Shown here: positions 8,694-16,939 of the stretch, in pieces
Layout: each line of letters opens with the position of its first letter
How positions within the stretch are numbered: position 1 is the stretch's first letter
Assembly: GCA_039186015.1 (NCBI GenBank)
Contig: JBCDAH010000015.1
Coordinates: forward strand, 1 to 49,772
Origin: JBCBWG01 sp039186015
GTDB taxonomy: Bacteria > Pseudomonadota > Alphaproteobacteria > Rhizobiales > Hyphomicrobiaceae
DNA length: 49,772 nucleotides
Direction: 5' to 3'
Position numbers and translations under genes: made by a program
Notes under the pieces: model-generated
What the model was told of the DNA's origin: nothing
What the model saw: only the letters and a program-made list of their open reading frames with translations
Databases searched by the model: none

Positions 8694-9356
8694 TCAAGCG
8701 TTACGTTTCACAAGAGCCAGCGAAGCTCCGAGCATGCAAAGCGTTCCGCCCGAAACCTCTCCCAGCCGACGCAAGAGTTGCGGCCGGGCGACCAAGCCGG
8801 ATCGCAACGCGCCGCCAGCGTAGCTGACAATCAAATCCGCTGTCGTATTCATGACCACAGTCATCATGCCGAGCAACGCAAACTGCATCCCGACTTGTCC
8901 GGCCGACGGGTCGACGAACTGCGGCAGAAACGCCAGAAAGAACGCTGCCGTTTTCGGGTTCAATGCCTCAACGACAATGCCGTCGCGAAAGGCCTGTCTG
9001 TGTGATCGGCGCGCGTGGTGTGAGCCCGGCGGCGTTGTCAGCGCGGTCACGGACAGCGATCTGGCGGCGCGGATCGTCTTGATGCCGAGCCAGATGAGAT
9101 AGATCGCACCAAGGATCTTGAGCACAAAGAACAGTTCGGCACTGGCCAGCACAAGCGCCGACACCCCAATCGCTCCGGCGGCAATGTGAACCAGCCCCCC
9201 AACCGAAGTTCCGAAGCTTGATGCAATGCCTTCGGTGCGTCCACCGGACAGTGTCCGCGCGAGGACGTAGAGAATGCCAGGACCCGGCGCAAACGCGATT
9301 GCTACGGCCGCGAGCAGAAACAGCGCGAAGTTCGCTGGTTCAAAGATCGACAGCAT
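8694..9356 (-). CDS. LysE/RhtB family exporter
   Basis: Inner-membrane protein of about 220 residues with six predicted helices, the usual size for LysE/RhtB amino-acid exporters. The N-terminal half carries APGPGILYVLARTLSGGRTEGIASSFG, the family's AxGPGxxY signature, and the middle has the IYLIWLGIKTIRAA helix. ATG 9356 overlaps the SDR stop by one base (TGATG) and has AGAGGGA just upstream; a TTG one codon earlier is possible. Its position between catabolic enzymes suggests export of a substrate analogue or intermediate, but this is inference. Confidence 0.88.
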   Translation of the reverse strand: MLSIFEPANFALFLLAAVAIAFAPGPGILYVLARTLSGGRTEGIASSFGTSVGGLVHIAAGAIGVSALVLASAELFFVLKILGAIYLIWLGIKTIRAARSLSVTALTTPPGSHHARRSHRQAFRDGIVVEALNPKTAAFFLAFLPQFVDPSAGQVGMQFALLGMMTVVMNTTADLIVSYAGGALRSGLVARPQLLRRLGEVSGGTLCMLGASLALVKRNA

Positions 9357-10123
9357 CAATCCCTCTCGATAATTCCTGCGCCACGATATCCACCGTCCAC
9401 GGCGATGATCTCCGCCGTGACGAAGCTGGACTTCGTCCCGTCCAGCAGGAACGCAATCACGCTCGCGATCTCGGATGGATCGGCATAACGGTTCATGGGC
9501 ACATAGCGCAGATAAAGCCCGCGGTCTTCATCCGTGTGCAGCGCCTTGATCATCGGCGTCTCGACCGGGCCCGGCGCGACGGCATTCACGCGAATGCCGT
9601 GCGGCGCGAGATCGTTCGCCATGACCTGGGTCATGGTGATGACGGCGCCCTTGGATGCGCCGTAAGCCGCGCGCCCCTTCGACCCGCGCAGACCTGAAAT
9701 TGACGCAATGTTGACGATTGCACCGCGTTTGCGTTCCGACATGTGCCGTGCAACCGCACGGCCGACAATGAACGTCCCCGTGACGTTGACGTCCATGATC
9801 GTACGGAACAGGTCAATCGGATGATCGAGCGTTGGAATGTCTCGCGCGATGCCGGCGCAGTTTACGACGCCTTCAATTGCGCCGCGCGATTGTTCGATGT
9901 GCGTAACGGCCGAGGTCACCGCAGGCTCGTCCGTCACATCGACAGCGTCGAATGACACGCCATCATCAGACGCGAATTTGGTCACGGCCTCAGCGAGCGC
10001 GAGGGTATCAAGGTCGAACCCAACCACACGCCAACCTTCCTGTCTGAGATGGGCCACCGTGGCCGCTCCGATGCCCGACGCAGCGCCGGTGACGATGACG
10101 AGGCGTTCGGTTGCATCCGCCAT
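9356..10123 (-). CDS. short-chain dehydrogenase/reductase (SDR)
   Basis: Classical SDR of 255 residues, NAD(P)-dependent. The cofactor loop is TGAASGIG (residues 12-19), the NAG motif appears as NCAGIARD, and the catalytic set is Ser in ASISGLRGS plus YGASK. The PG motif is APGPVETPM and the C-terminal part ends in DGGYRG. An acidic residue after the second strand (VVGFDLDTLA) points to NAD over NADP. ATG 10123 is used because GGGAGG lies seven bases upstream. It is 10 bp downstream of the SAF-domain oxidoreductase and part of the same operon, so it likely oxidises a polyol or hydroxy-acid intermediate. Confidence 0.9.
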   Translation of the reverse strand: MADATERLVIVTGAASGIGAATVAHLRQEGWRVVGFDLDTLALAEAVTKFASDDGVSFDAVDVTDEPAVTSAVTHIEQSRGAIEGVVNCAGIARDIPTLDHPIDLFRTIMDVNVTGTFIVGRAVARHMSERKRGAIVNIASISGLRGSKGRAAYGASKGAVITMTQVMANDLAPHGIRVNAVAPGPVETPMIKALHTDEDRGLYLRYVPMNRYADPSEIASVIAFLLDGTKSSFVTAEIIAVDGGYRGAGIIERD

Positions 10124-10133
10124 GACCGCCTCC

Positions 10134-11486
10134 CTATGCGACGTTGGGTCGTGAGAATGCTGCCTCCATCTCCCGACGGAACTTGACCGCATCAGCGGAC
10201 GCATCCACGTCGACATCGCTCCAACGGACAGGCGCGCCTTCTTCGAGATCGCGCGTCAACTTCACGTCGTGCGCCAGCCCGAGAGGCAGATACCCTTCGC
10301 GCAGCGACACATCAGCGGGCTGCTGTTTGCCCCACACGCAATAGCCTCCTTCACCGTCCAAAATCTCGCCCGCAGTCAGCGCGCGTTTGGCCGTTGCAAC
10401 AACATCGGAATTGAAGACGCGCGGGGCTCCGGTAGGTTCGTTGCGGAGCACCGCTGAGGCCACCGACAACCCAAGTTCGAGGCCGATCATGTGGGTTGGG
10501 CGATAGAGCGCTGCATATTTGCCGCTGCTGTCCGGAAGGCAGTTGTATTCGCGAAAGCACGTTTGCGAATAGGCGCTGTCAGACGTGATGACCACGTAGG
10601 TTCCCATGACGAGGTTGTGCGGGACCTCCGTGTCCTCGCGCGTGATCGAGGAGACCACCTCGGTCACACCGGACTTTTCGAGCGTCCCGCCGTCAGCCGC
10701 CGGCTTGCAAACTTCAGCCAGATCGAAACGTGATGACGGCGGAAAGCCGAGGCCGTTGGACTGTGGCACCAGCCCCATGGCGTTACAGACCGCGGTCATC
10801 TCAATGCCGGACTTGGTTCCATCGATGAATGAATTGAACATCTTTGGATTGATGTGCGAGCGCTGCTCGATCACGAGGTACTTCGCCAGTATGTCCCACA
10901 CGGTCTCCGGAGTCGACGCGTGATAGGTTGGATGATAGCGCGTGCCCTTGCCGGCTGCGACCACCTCAAACCCGCAGGATCGCGCCCAGTCGATGTGCTC
11001 ACAAATGAGTGCCGGCTGATCGCCCCACGCTAAAGAATAGACAACACCGGCTTCGCGCGCCCGTCGCGCAAGCAGCGGCCCGGCAAGGGCGTCAGCTTCG
11101 ACATTGACCATAACGATATGCTTGCCGGCCGCGATGGCGGCGTTGGCAATGCGAATGCCATTAGCGGGATCGCCCGTCGCCTCAATGATCACTTCGATTT
11201 CCGGATGATCGACCAGGGCCATCTGGTCCTCAGTGACATGTGTGGCACCGGTTTTGATTGCGTCGTCGATTGACGTCGCGCCGCTCTTCTCAGTTGCAAA
11301 TCCGGCGGTTTCCATCCGCTCCCGCGCGCGGTCGGGTTGCAGATCTGCCAGCGCCGTCAAGTGCATTCCGACCGTTGAATGGACCTGTGAGAGAAACATC
11401 GTGCCGAACTTCCCGGCCCCAATCTGGCCAATACGGATGGGGCGGTTTTCAGCGGCGCGGTCGGCCAGCATGAATGACAGGTTCAT
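10134..11486 (-). CDS. NAD(P)-dependent oxidoreductase with C-terminal SAF domain
   Basis: 450 residues. An N-terminal Rossmann domain starts IRIGQIGAGKFGTMF (GxGxxG) and continues with IIEATGDPANG and KHIVMVNVEADAL, as in homoserine dehydrogenase-like and sugar oxidoreductases. The C-terminus (about 360-440) resembles an SAF domain: AKRALTAGEILDGEGG and LPLGLAHDVKLTRDLEEG. Proteins of this layout are often mislabelled FlgA-like or homoserine dehydrogenase; related ones act in sugar-acid catabolism. AAGGAG sits five bases before ATG 11486. First gene of the operon that continues with SDR, LysE and the enolase-superfamily enzyme. Substrate unknown. Confidence 0.85.
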   Translation of the reverse strand: MNLSFMLADRAAENRPIRIGQIGAGKFGTMFLSQVHSTVGMHLTALADLQPDRARERMETAGFATEKSGATSIDDAIKTGATHVTEDQMALVDHPEIEVIIEATGDPANGIRIANAAIAAGKHIVMVNVEADALAGPLLARRAREAGVVYSLAWGDQPALICEHIDWARSCGFEVVAAGKGTRYHPTYHASTPETVWDILAKYLVIEQRSHINPKMFNSFIDGTKSGIEMTAVCNAMGLVPQSNGLGFPPSSRFDLAEVCKPAADGGTLEKSGVTEVVSSITREDTEVPHNLVMGTYVVITSDSAYSQTCFREYNCLPDSSGKYAALYRPTHMIGLELGLSVASAVLRNEPTGAPRVFNSDVVATAKRALTAGEILDGEGGYCVWGKQQPADVSLREGYLPLGLAHDVKLTRDLEEGAPVRWSDVDVDASADAVKFRREMEAAFSRPNVA

Positions 11487-11663
11487 GATTGCTCCTTGGG
11501 CGGCGTTTCCAATGTGCGTTGTGGTTCAGACGAAGTGCAGCACGCCACACGGATCGCGGCAAGAGAGCCAGCCCGTATCAATAGTGTTTTCGTGTGTGAG
11601 TCGCGGAGACGGCGGCGGCGCCTTTTTGGGAGAGACCGGCATCCGCTGGCATGGCGATCGCCC

Positions 11664-11702
11664 AAACGCAAAACCGCCGCCGACCGTACGGGTCGGCGGC
11701 GG
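11664..11702 (-). terminator. strong Rho-independent terminator
   Basis: A perfect 12-bp stem (11674-11685 with 11691-11702, loop GTACG) of CCGCCGCCGACC type. On the minus strand it is followed by TTTTGCGTTT. It lies about 55 bases after the stop of the small secreted protein, whose transcript it should end. Confidence 0.8.
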
Positions 11703-11756
11703 CGTTGAACGGGCGCGCTGCGTTATGCACTGCGTCCTGTGACGCGACGCGCAAGG

Positions 11757-12023
11757 CTACCAGGAAATCGTCCCGTTGAAGTAGGGAACGTCAATACGGA
11801 CCCGGCGGCGGCGCGTGTCGACATCAACGTCGGAATACGGCGCGCGCACGCGAACCTTCGTTTTCTTATCACCCTCGGTCTCGACGCGGGTGGTCGGCAC
11901 ATCGACAACAACTTTGTCTTTGCTGTTCGAGACGTTCTCGTCGCCAGCTTTCTCGGCATAGGCTGGGCCTGCTGCCATGGCTGCGATCATCGCCAATATC
12001 GGCAAGGTCTTTTGGATCGGCAT
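11757..12023 (-). CDS. small secreted/periplasmic protein, unknown function
   Basis: 88 residues. The N-terminus MPIQKTLPILAMIAAMAAGPAYAEK is a clear Sec signal peptide with an AYA cleavage site. The mature part is short and highly charged, alternating KVVVDVPTTRVET, KKTKVRVRAPYSDVDVDT and RRRVRIDVPYFNGTISW, a pattern of beta strands with repeated D-V-P. No known domain is recognised. ATG 12023 is chosen because GAGGAG lies about eight bases upstream; an earlier ATG at 12047 would bury the signal peptide. It is divergent from hsp20 and shares that regulatory region. Confidence 0.8.
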   Translation of the reverse strand: MPIQKTLPILAMIAAMAAGPAYAEKAGDENVSNSKDKVVVDVPTTRVETEGDKKTKVRVRAPYSDVDVDTRRRRVRIDVPYFNGTISW

Positions 12024-12154
12024 GGTTTCCGCTCCTCTACTACTCAAGAACGCGGTGACATCGCGCAGTTGGCCCGCCGATGCAAGGTGCCGGGGCCAAA
12101 CTGACGCGGCGAGATTCCGGCGAAACGCGACGTTTTAGCCCAGATCAGCGGCAA

Positions 12155-12168
12155 TTGACCGCGATCAA
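12155..12168 (+). promoter_or_regulatory. FNR/FixK-type binding site upstream of hsp20
   Basis: TTGAC-CGCG-ATCAA fits the Crp/Fnr/FixK consensus TTGAY-N4-RTCAA. A TATGCA at 12190-12195 would be the -10 box, placing the start of transcription near 12202 and the site centre (12161.5) close to -41, the class II position. It suggests oxygen-limited induction of hsp20. Confidence 0.6.
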
Positions 12169-12235
12169 TGCACCACTGAGCCATGACGGTATGCACGATC
12201 AGCATGACTGTACATCGTCTGAGTGGAGGCCAGAG

Positions 12236-12715
12236 ATGGCTCAGGAAATCAAAAAATCGAATACCACCGGGGCCATGATGGACCCGCTAAGCGATATGCG
12301 CATGGAAATGGACCGGCTGGTTGATGCGATGCTCGGCCGCGGACTGGCACGTCCGTTTTCGGCTCTCGGCAGCCGTCCGGCCGCGAGCATGCCCAATATG
12401 GACATCAAGGAAACGGTCGAAGCGTTGATCGTGACGGCCGAGTTGCCGGGCATGGACGAGAGCGATGTCTCCGTAACCGTGAGAGACGGCGTTCTCACCC
12501 TCAAAGGCGAAAAGAAGTCTGAGCACGACGAGACAACGGACGACGTCCACGTCTCTGAGCGGACTTACGGCGCGTTCACCCGCTCTTTCCGCCTGCCCGA
12601 CACCATTGACGACAACAAGATTGTCGCGGCGTTCGATAAAGGCGTCCTGACGATCAACCTGCCAAAGGGCGATACCGCCAAGCCCGAGAAGAAAATCCCC
12701 ATCGGGCGAACCTGA
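12236..12715 (+). CDS. small heat shock protein, Hsp20/alpha-crystallin family
   Basis: ATP-independent holdase chaperone of 159 residues. The alpha-crystallin domain runs from about 50 to 145: MDIKETVEALIVTAELPGMDESDVSVTVRDGVLTLKGEKKSE, then SERTYGAFTRSFRLPDTID and the signature FDKGVLTINLPKG. A C-terminal KKIPIGRT contains the I-x-I oligomerisation motif. ATG 12236 has GGAGG nine bases upstream; upstream in-frame codons are not protein-like. An FNR/FixK-type box lies 74 bases before the start, so expression may rise under low oxygen as well as heat. A perfect hairpin follows the gene. Confidence 0.95.
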   Translation: MAQEIKKSNTTGAMMDPLSDMRMEMDRLVDAMLGRGLARPFSALGSRPAASMPNMDIKETVEALIVTAELPGMDESDVSVTVRDGVLTLKGEKKSEHDETTDDVHVSERTYGAFTRSFRLPDTIDDNKIVAAFDKGVLTINLPKGDTAKPEKKIPIGRT

Positions 12716-12724
12716 GACTGCCTT

Positions 12725-12760
12725 GGCGATGCCGCGACGCAACGATTCCGCGGCATCGCC
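12725..12760. terminator. hairpin between convergent genes
   Basis: A perfect 12-bp stem, GGCGATGCCGCG (12725-12736) with its complement at 12749-12760 and a 12-nt loop. It lies between hsp20 and the convergent gene ending at 12809. No T tract is present on the plus strand, so it may only be a processing or weak terminator structure. Confidence 0.45.
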
Positions 12761-12808
12761 ACGCCCATCACTGGCAGGTATCTCTATCTGCGCGTCGACC
12801 TGGCGAAC

Positions 12809-13237
12809 CTACCGCGGCCACAGGAAGACGTGATAGCTGTCGTTTCCATCAAGGCCGTCGGCCGACAGCGAGTCGAGGTCCTTGTACGCGACGACAACGC
12901 CATAGCGACCCGGCGCACAAATGATGCGTGCAGCGTCATCGAAGTCGTCGGTACAGCCCATGACGACAAGACGGCCGGTATCGATTTGCAATATCGCCTC
13001 GTTGATCTTGTCGAATTCCGTCGAGTCCAGAACGGGTCGCTCGGTTCTGAACGCGACACTCACGGGCACGTCCATGTTGCGTGCCGTTCCAATTGCGATC
13101 GCATGCTCTGTTACAGCCAGGCCCCGCTCGGTCGCCTGATCGTCCAGCCAGGCCTCGGACAGGTCATCGTGCGCGATGTCATCGTCTTGCAAGTGAACCT
13201 GGTGATAATCTGCAAACAACTGAAACTCGTGCTTCAT
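12809..13237 (-). CDS. conserved protein of unknown function
   Basis: 142-residue acidic cytosolic protein with no signal or membrane segment. Segments FQLFADYHQVHLQDDD, LSEAWLDDQATERGLAV, IAIGTARNMDVPVSVAF, GRLVVMGCTDDFDDAARI and YHVFLWP look like a single alpha/beta domain. From memory, a similar unnamed family with F-ADY-Q/LQD and GRLVV-GCTD-F motifs is widespread in proteobacteria and actinobacteria; I know no function for it. ATG 13237 has GGAGG seven bases upstream, so the in-frame upstream 21 codons are excluded. It is divergent from the dehydratase gene and convergent with hsp20. Confidence 0.8.
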   Translation of the reverse strand: MKHEFQLFADYHQVHLQDDDIAHDDLSEAWLDDQATERGLAVTEHAIAIGTARNMDVPVSVAFRTERPVLDSTEFDKINEAILQIDTGRLVVMGCTDDFDDAARIICAPGRYGVVVAYKDLDSLSADGLDGNDSYHVFLWPR

Positions 13238-13335
13238 TGCGGCCTCCGTCGGGATATCACCGTTGCCAAGCCATCGGTCTGGCGGGATGCTAGGCTGCAA
13301 AAACGCAATTCATGAGGACGCTCCGGAGATCGGCC

Positions 13336-14880
13336 ATGGCAGAACACGCAACGGGCAATGGTTCGCCCGAACCTCGAATCCTGCGCTTGAATCCCGACGA
13401 TAACATCGTGGTTGCCGTTGATGGCATGGCGCCGGGCACAACGGTGGGCGCAATCGCCGTAACCGGTCGGGTCCTGCGGGGCCACAAAATGGCGACCGTC
13501 CGGATTGAGAAGGGTGCACCGATCAAGAAGTTCGGGCAGATCATCGGCTTTGCCGCTGATGACATCCAGCCCGGCGACCACGTACACACGCACAACTGCG
13601 CCTATGCCGAATTCGACCGGGATTACGCGTTCTGTGCCGACTCAAAGGACGAGGCTGTCTTACCGCTCGAGGCGCGTGCAACCTTCGAGGGCTTTCGACG
13701 GCCCGGAGGCAAAGTGGGAACGCGCAACTACATTGGCGTCCTGACCAGCGTGAACTGCTCGGCGTCCGTTGCACGTTTCATGGCCGACGAGATCAATCGG
13801 TCCGGGGTTCTGCGAGACTATCCCAACGTGGACGGCGCCGTCGCGTTTGTGCACGGCACGGGTTGCGGCATGGCCGCGTCCGGAGAGGGCTGGGACGCCC
13901 TGGAACGGACGATGTGGGGGTTCGCGTCACACCCCAACCTGGCGGGCGTGCTCGTGGTGGGTCTGGGCTGCGAAGTGTTTCAGATTGCGCGCATGAAGGA
14001 AAAGTATGGCCTGGAGGATGGGCCCGGGTTCCAAACAATGACCATCCAGGATACCGGCGGGACGCGCAAGACAATCGAGTCCGGCGTTGCGAGACTTCAA
14101 GATATGCTGCCGATTACGAATGCAGCCACACGAGAAACCGTTCCCGCGTCTGAGTTGATGGTGGCGCTGCAGTGTGGCGGCTCCGACGGATATTCCGGCA
14201 TCACCGCGAATGCCGCGCTTGGCAAAGCCGTCGACATCCTCGTTGCGCACGGCGGCACCGGCGTCCTGGCGGAAACGCCCGAAATCTACGGCGCGGAACA
14301 TCTTTTGACGCGGCGTGCGCGCTCGCAGGATGTCGGCGAGAAGCTTGTCGATATCATCGCGTGGTGGCGTGACTACACAGCTAAGAACGATGGTTCTATG
14401 GACAACAACCCTTCGCCCGGCAACAAGGCCGGTGGCCTGACCACAATCCTCGAAAAGTCTCTTGGTGCCGCAGCGAAGGGCGGCACGACAACTCTCAGCG
14501 GAGTCTATCGGTACGCTGAGCAAGTGACAGCCAAGGGCTTCACCTTCATGGATAGCCCAGGCTACGATCCGGTATCCGTGACGGGGCAAGTGGCCGGCGG
14601 TTGCAACATAGTCACATTTACGACAGGTCGCGGCTCCGCATTCGGCTGTAAACCCTCACCATCGATCAAGCTCGCCACAAACTCGCAGATGTACGAGCGT
14701 ATGGTCGACGACATGGACATTAACTGTGGTGACGTTCTCGACGGCGTGGCCATCGAGGAAAAGGGGACACAGATTTTCGAGCATATTCTAAAGGTTGCAT
14801 CAGGCGGCAAGACGAAGTCGGAGGCGCATGGCTATGGTGATCATGAGTTTGTGCCGTGGCAAATTGGCGCCGTGATGTAG
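13336..14880 (+). CDS. UxaA/GarD family sugar-acid dehydratase (altronate/galactarate dehydratase-like)
   Basis: 514-residue dehydratase. An N-terminal SAF-type domain (about 10-95) includes LNPDDNIVVAVDGMAPGT and GHKMATVRIEKGAPIKKFGQIIGFA. The catalytic part (about 115-514) has RPGGKVGTRNYIGVLTSVNCS, FVHGTGCGM, LQCGGSDGYSGITANAALG and FTTGRGSAFGCKPSPSIKLATN, hallmarks of the iron-dependent UxaA/GarD family, and lies on one chain here. ATG 13336 is preferred, with GGAG about nine bases upstream. Family members dehydrate altronate, galactarate or related aldonates. Together with the enolase-superfamily enzyme this gives two sugar-acid dehydratases in one neighbourhood. Confidence 0.92.
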   Translation: MAEHATGNGSPEPRILRLNPDDNIVVAVDGMAPGTTVGAIAVTGRVLRGHKMATVRIEKGAPIKKFGQIIGFAADDIQPGDHVHTHNCAYAEFDRDYAFCADSKDEAVLPLEARATFEGFRRPGGKVGTRNYIGVLTSVNCSASVARFMADEINRSGVLRDYPNVDGAVAFVHGTGCGMAASGEGWDALERTMWGFASHPNLAGVLVVGLGCEVFQIARMKEKYGLEDGPGFQTMTIQDTGGTRKTIESGVARLQDMLPITNAATRETVPASELMVALQCGGSDGYSGITANAALGKAVDILVAHGGTGVLAETPEIYGAEHLLTRRARSQDVGEKLVDIIAWWRDYTAKNDGSMDNNPSPGNKAGGLTTILEKSLGAAAKGGTTTLSGVYRYAEQVTAKGFTFMDSPGYDPVSVTGQVAGGCNIVTFTTGRGSAFGCKPSPSIKLATNSQMYERMVDDMDINCGDVLDGVAIEEKGTQIFEHILKVASGGKTKSEAHGYGDHEFVPWQIGAVM

Positions 14881-15042
14881 GGCGGGATCGGATTCAAGCC
14901 ATATAATTGCGGCTAACATGCAACGGCTGGCGAGTATTTCGCGCAACGATTGCACGTTGGTCATGCATCAGAGTGCAGGATGTCTTTCAGTTCGCGCCTG
15001 GGAGTATGAGGTACCGGGACAGTTCTCGAGGATGGAATAACC

Positions 15043-15699
15043 GTGAGTGACACGAGCGGAGTCGCCTTTATCGCACCAGATGCGGTGGTTCAGGGAAAGA
15101 TCATCAACGGACGGCGTGTGGATGTCCAAGGCTACGTTGACGGGACGATCTCGAGTGACCTCGTGGTGGTCGCACCCGGCGGACGGGCCTATGGCAATAT
15201 TCGAGCCGTGAAGCTGGAAGTTGCTGGCGAAATGCAAGGCGACATTCGCGTGAAGGAGCTGATCCGGATCGGCGATGGCGGAAGCGTTGCCGGCAAGGTT
15301 CAGTATGGTTCGATTGCGCTCTCCTCTGGTGGAGAGCTACTGGCGGACGTTCGCAATGTGCCGCCGTCGCTCGCCGGTGACATGACCATCACCGTGCACC
15401 GTGGCCGCTCAACGGTCGTCACACGGCAGGACTTGCAGGCGGTGGACCCGGATGACGCGCCGGATGATCTCACATTTGAAGTCAGCAACACGTCCGGTGG
15501 TATGGTTGCACTCACATCCGCGCCGACCAAACCTGTCACGACCTTCACCCAGGCACAGATCAATGCCCGCTCCGTCATGTTCGTACACGACGGCTCAGCA
15601 AGCGAGACGGCGCACTTCCACGTCCTGTGCCGCGACGCCTCCAGCGCAACGTCCGGCAAACCTGAGAAAGTGACGGCCATTGTGAAGGGCGGGCGCTGA
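15043..15699 (+). CDS. bactofilin (polymer-forming cytoskeletal protein) with C-terminal CSPG/cadherin-like domain
   Basis: 218 residues. Residues about 8-110 are a bactofilin beta-helix: FIAPDAVVQGKI, RVDVQGYVDGTI, LVVVAPGGRAYGNIRA, LEVAGEMQGDIRVKELIRIGDGGSVAGKV. Bactofilins polymerise without nucleotide and scaffold cell-shape and envelope machinery. Residues about 125-215 are not bactofilin: they contain LQAVDPDDAPDDLTFEV, FTQAQINARSVMFVHDGS and FHVLCRD, which fit the chondroitin-sulfate-proteoglycan (CSPG)/cadherin-like repeat, usually found outside cells. No signal peptide is present. GTG 15043 is the start, with a GAGGA upstream. Confidence 0.85.
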   Translation: MSDTSGVAFIAPDAVVQGKIINGRRVDVQGYVDGTISSDLVVVAPGGRAYGNIRAVKLEVAGEMQGDIRVKELIRIGDGGSVAGKVQYGSIALSSGGELLADVRNVPPSLAGDMTITVHRGRSTVVTRQDLQAVDPDDAPDDLTFEVSNTSGGMVALTSAPTKPVTTFTQAQINARSVMFVHDGSASETAHFHVLCRDASSATSGKPEKVTAIVKGGR

Positions 15700-15715
15700 G
15701 GCTCTTGAGGTTTTG

Positions 15716-15744
15716 GATCATTTCCGCCTATGGCGGAAATGATC
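15716..15744. terminator. bidirectional hairpin terminator with TCCGCC-N3-GGCGGA core
   Basis: A perfect 13-bp stem GATCATTTCCGCC / GGCGGAAATGATC around a 3-nt loop, with TTTT at 15711-15714, lying between the convergent bactofilin and lldD-like genes. Its TCCGCC-N3-GGCGGA core recurs at 29633-29647 and 30476-30490. Confidence 0.7.
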
Positions 15745-15748
15745 TAAT

Positions 15749-16906
15749 TCAAGCATTCCTCGGCCAATGATTGGGACGGTCAGCCAGGATCGACCCATCG
15801 ATGTCTTCGATAGAACGCACACCCAACAGCGCCATGGCGTTATCGAATTCGTCGCGCAGAACGCCAATTGCGCGACCAGCGCCGTCCGGGCCAAACGCCG
15901 CCAGCCCGTAGACAAACGCGCGCCCGACCAAGACCGCTTTTGCCCCCAATGCCAGCGCCCGGACAACATCCAGCCCGCGGCGTACGCCGCCATCCATGAA
16001 CACCGGTACGCGACCGCCCACCGCGTCAACGACCTCCGGCAATGCACCAATCGCGGACGGTATGCCGTCCAACTGGCGGCCGCCGTGATTGGACACCGAA
16101 ATCCCATCGGCACCATGATCCAGAGCTTTGCGCGCATCGTCGGCGCGCAACACGCCTTTGATCACCAGAGGCCCGCCCCAGATTTCTTTCAGCCAAGCAA
16201 TATCGGACCACGTCAGTGATGGATCGAACTGCTCCTGAATGTGCCGAGACAGCTCCAGGAAACCCTCGTCGGCCTCGGTCTGGTAGTTGCCAAACGTCAG
16301 GCGTGGCCCGGTGAGCGTGCGATACAGCCATTGCGGCGACAGAACCACGTTGGCCGCGTCTGAAACTGAGATTTTCGGCGGAACAGAGAACCCATTGCGC
16401 ATGTCGCGCTCGCGCCGGCCATGCGCGGCCAAGTCCACTGTCACGACCAGAACGTTGCACCCCGCAGCCCTGGCCCGCTCAACGAGCGACTGCGTGAGTT
16501 CACGGTCCTTCATGACGTAAAGCTGGAACCAGAACGGGTGCTGGATCTCGGCCGCAACCTCTTCGATTGATGACGACGCGTTGGTCGACAGGCAATAGCC
16601 GATGCCGGCGGCCCGGGCCGCCCGCGCCGCATCCAACTCGCCCTTTGGTGTGGCCAGCCCGGTCAAACCGATCGGCGAGAGGATCATCGGCGTACTCAGG
16701 CGCTCGCCGAAGACCTCAACGGAACTGTCACGATCAGACACATCGACCATGACTTTCGGCCGGACCGTCAGCGCGCTCAGGTCCCGGCAATTGGCCTGCG
16801 TCGTGATCTCGTCGCCGGCGCCGCCATCAATAAAGTCAAAGACGACACGCGGTAGGCGTCGTCGCGCAAGTGCCCGCATGTCTGAAATGTTGACCGTACG
16901 GGCCAT
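15749..16906 (-). CDS. lldD: FMN-dependent alpha-hydroxy-acid dehydrogenase (L-lactate dehydrogenase type)
   Basis: 385-residue FMN enzyme that oxidises an L-2-hydroxy acid (probably L-lactate) to the 2-oxoacid, passing electrons to the respiratory chain. The N-terminus LPRVVFDFIDGGAGDE, the middle FQLYVMKDRE and DLAAHGRRERDMRNG, and the active-site segment ISVSNHGGRQLDG with catalytic His are all typical. MDGGVRRGLDVVRALALGAKAVLVGR binds the FMN phosphate. ATG 16906 is preferred, with GAGGA about eight bases upstream. It follows pyk by 33 bp and mgsA further up, so lactate from methylglyoxal is an attractive substrate. Glycolate or mandelate specificity is not excluded. Confidence 0.88.
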   Translation of the reverse strand: MARTVNISDMRALARRRLPRVVFDFIDGGAGDEITTQANCRDLSALTVRPKVMVDVSDRDSSVEVFGERLSTPMILSPIGLTGLATPKGELDAARAARAAGIGYCLSTNASSSIEEVAAEIQHPFWFQLYVMKDRELTQSLVERARAAGCNVLVVTVDLAAHGRRERDMRNGFSVPPKISVSDAANVVLSPQWLYRTLTGPRLTFGNYQTEADEGFLELSRHIQEQFDPSLTWSDIAWLKEIWGGPLVIKGVLRADDARKALDHGADGISVSNHGGRQLDGIPSAIGALPEVVDAVGGRVPVFMDGGVRRGLDVVRALALGAKAVLVGRAFVYGLAAFGPDGAGRAIGVLRDEFDNAMALLGVRSIEDIDGSILADRPNHWPRNA

Positions 16907-16939
16907 GACATAATCCTCGGTCTTATCTGCCAATCGACG

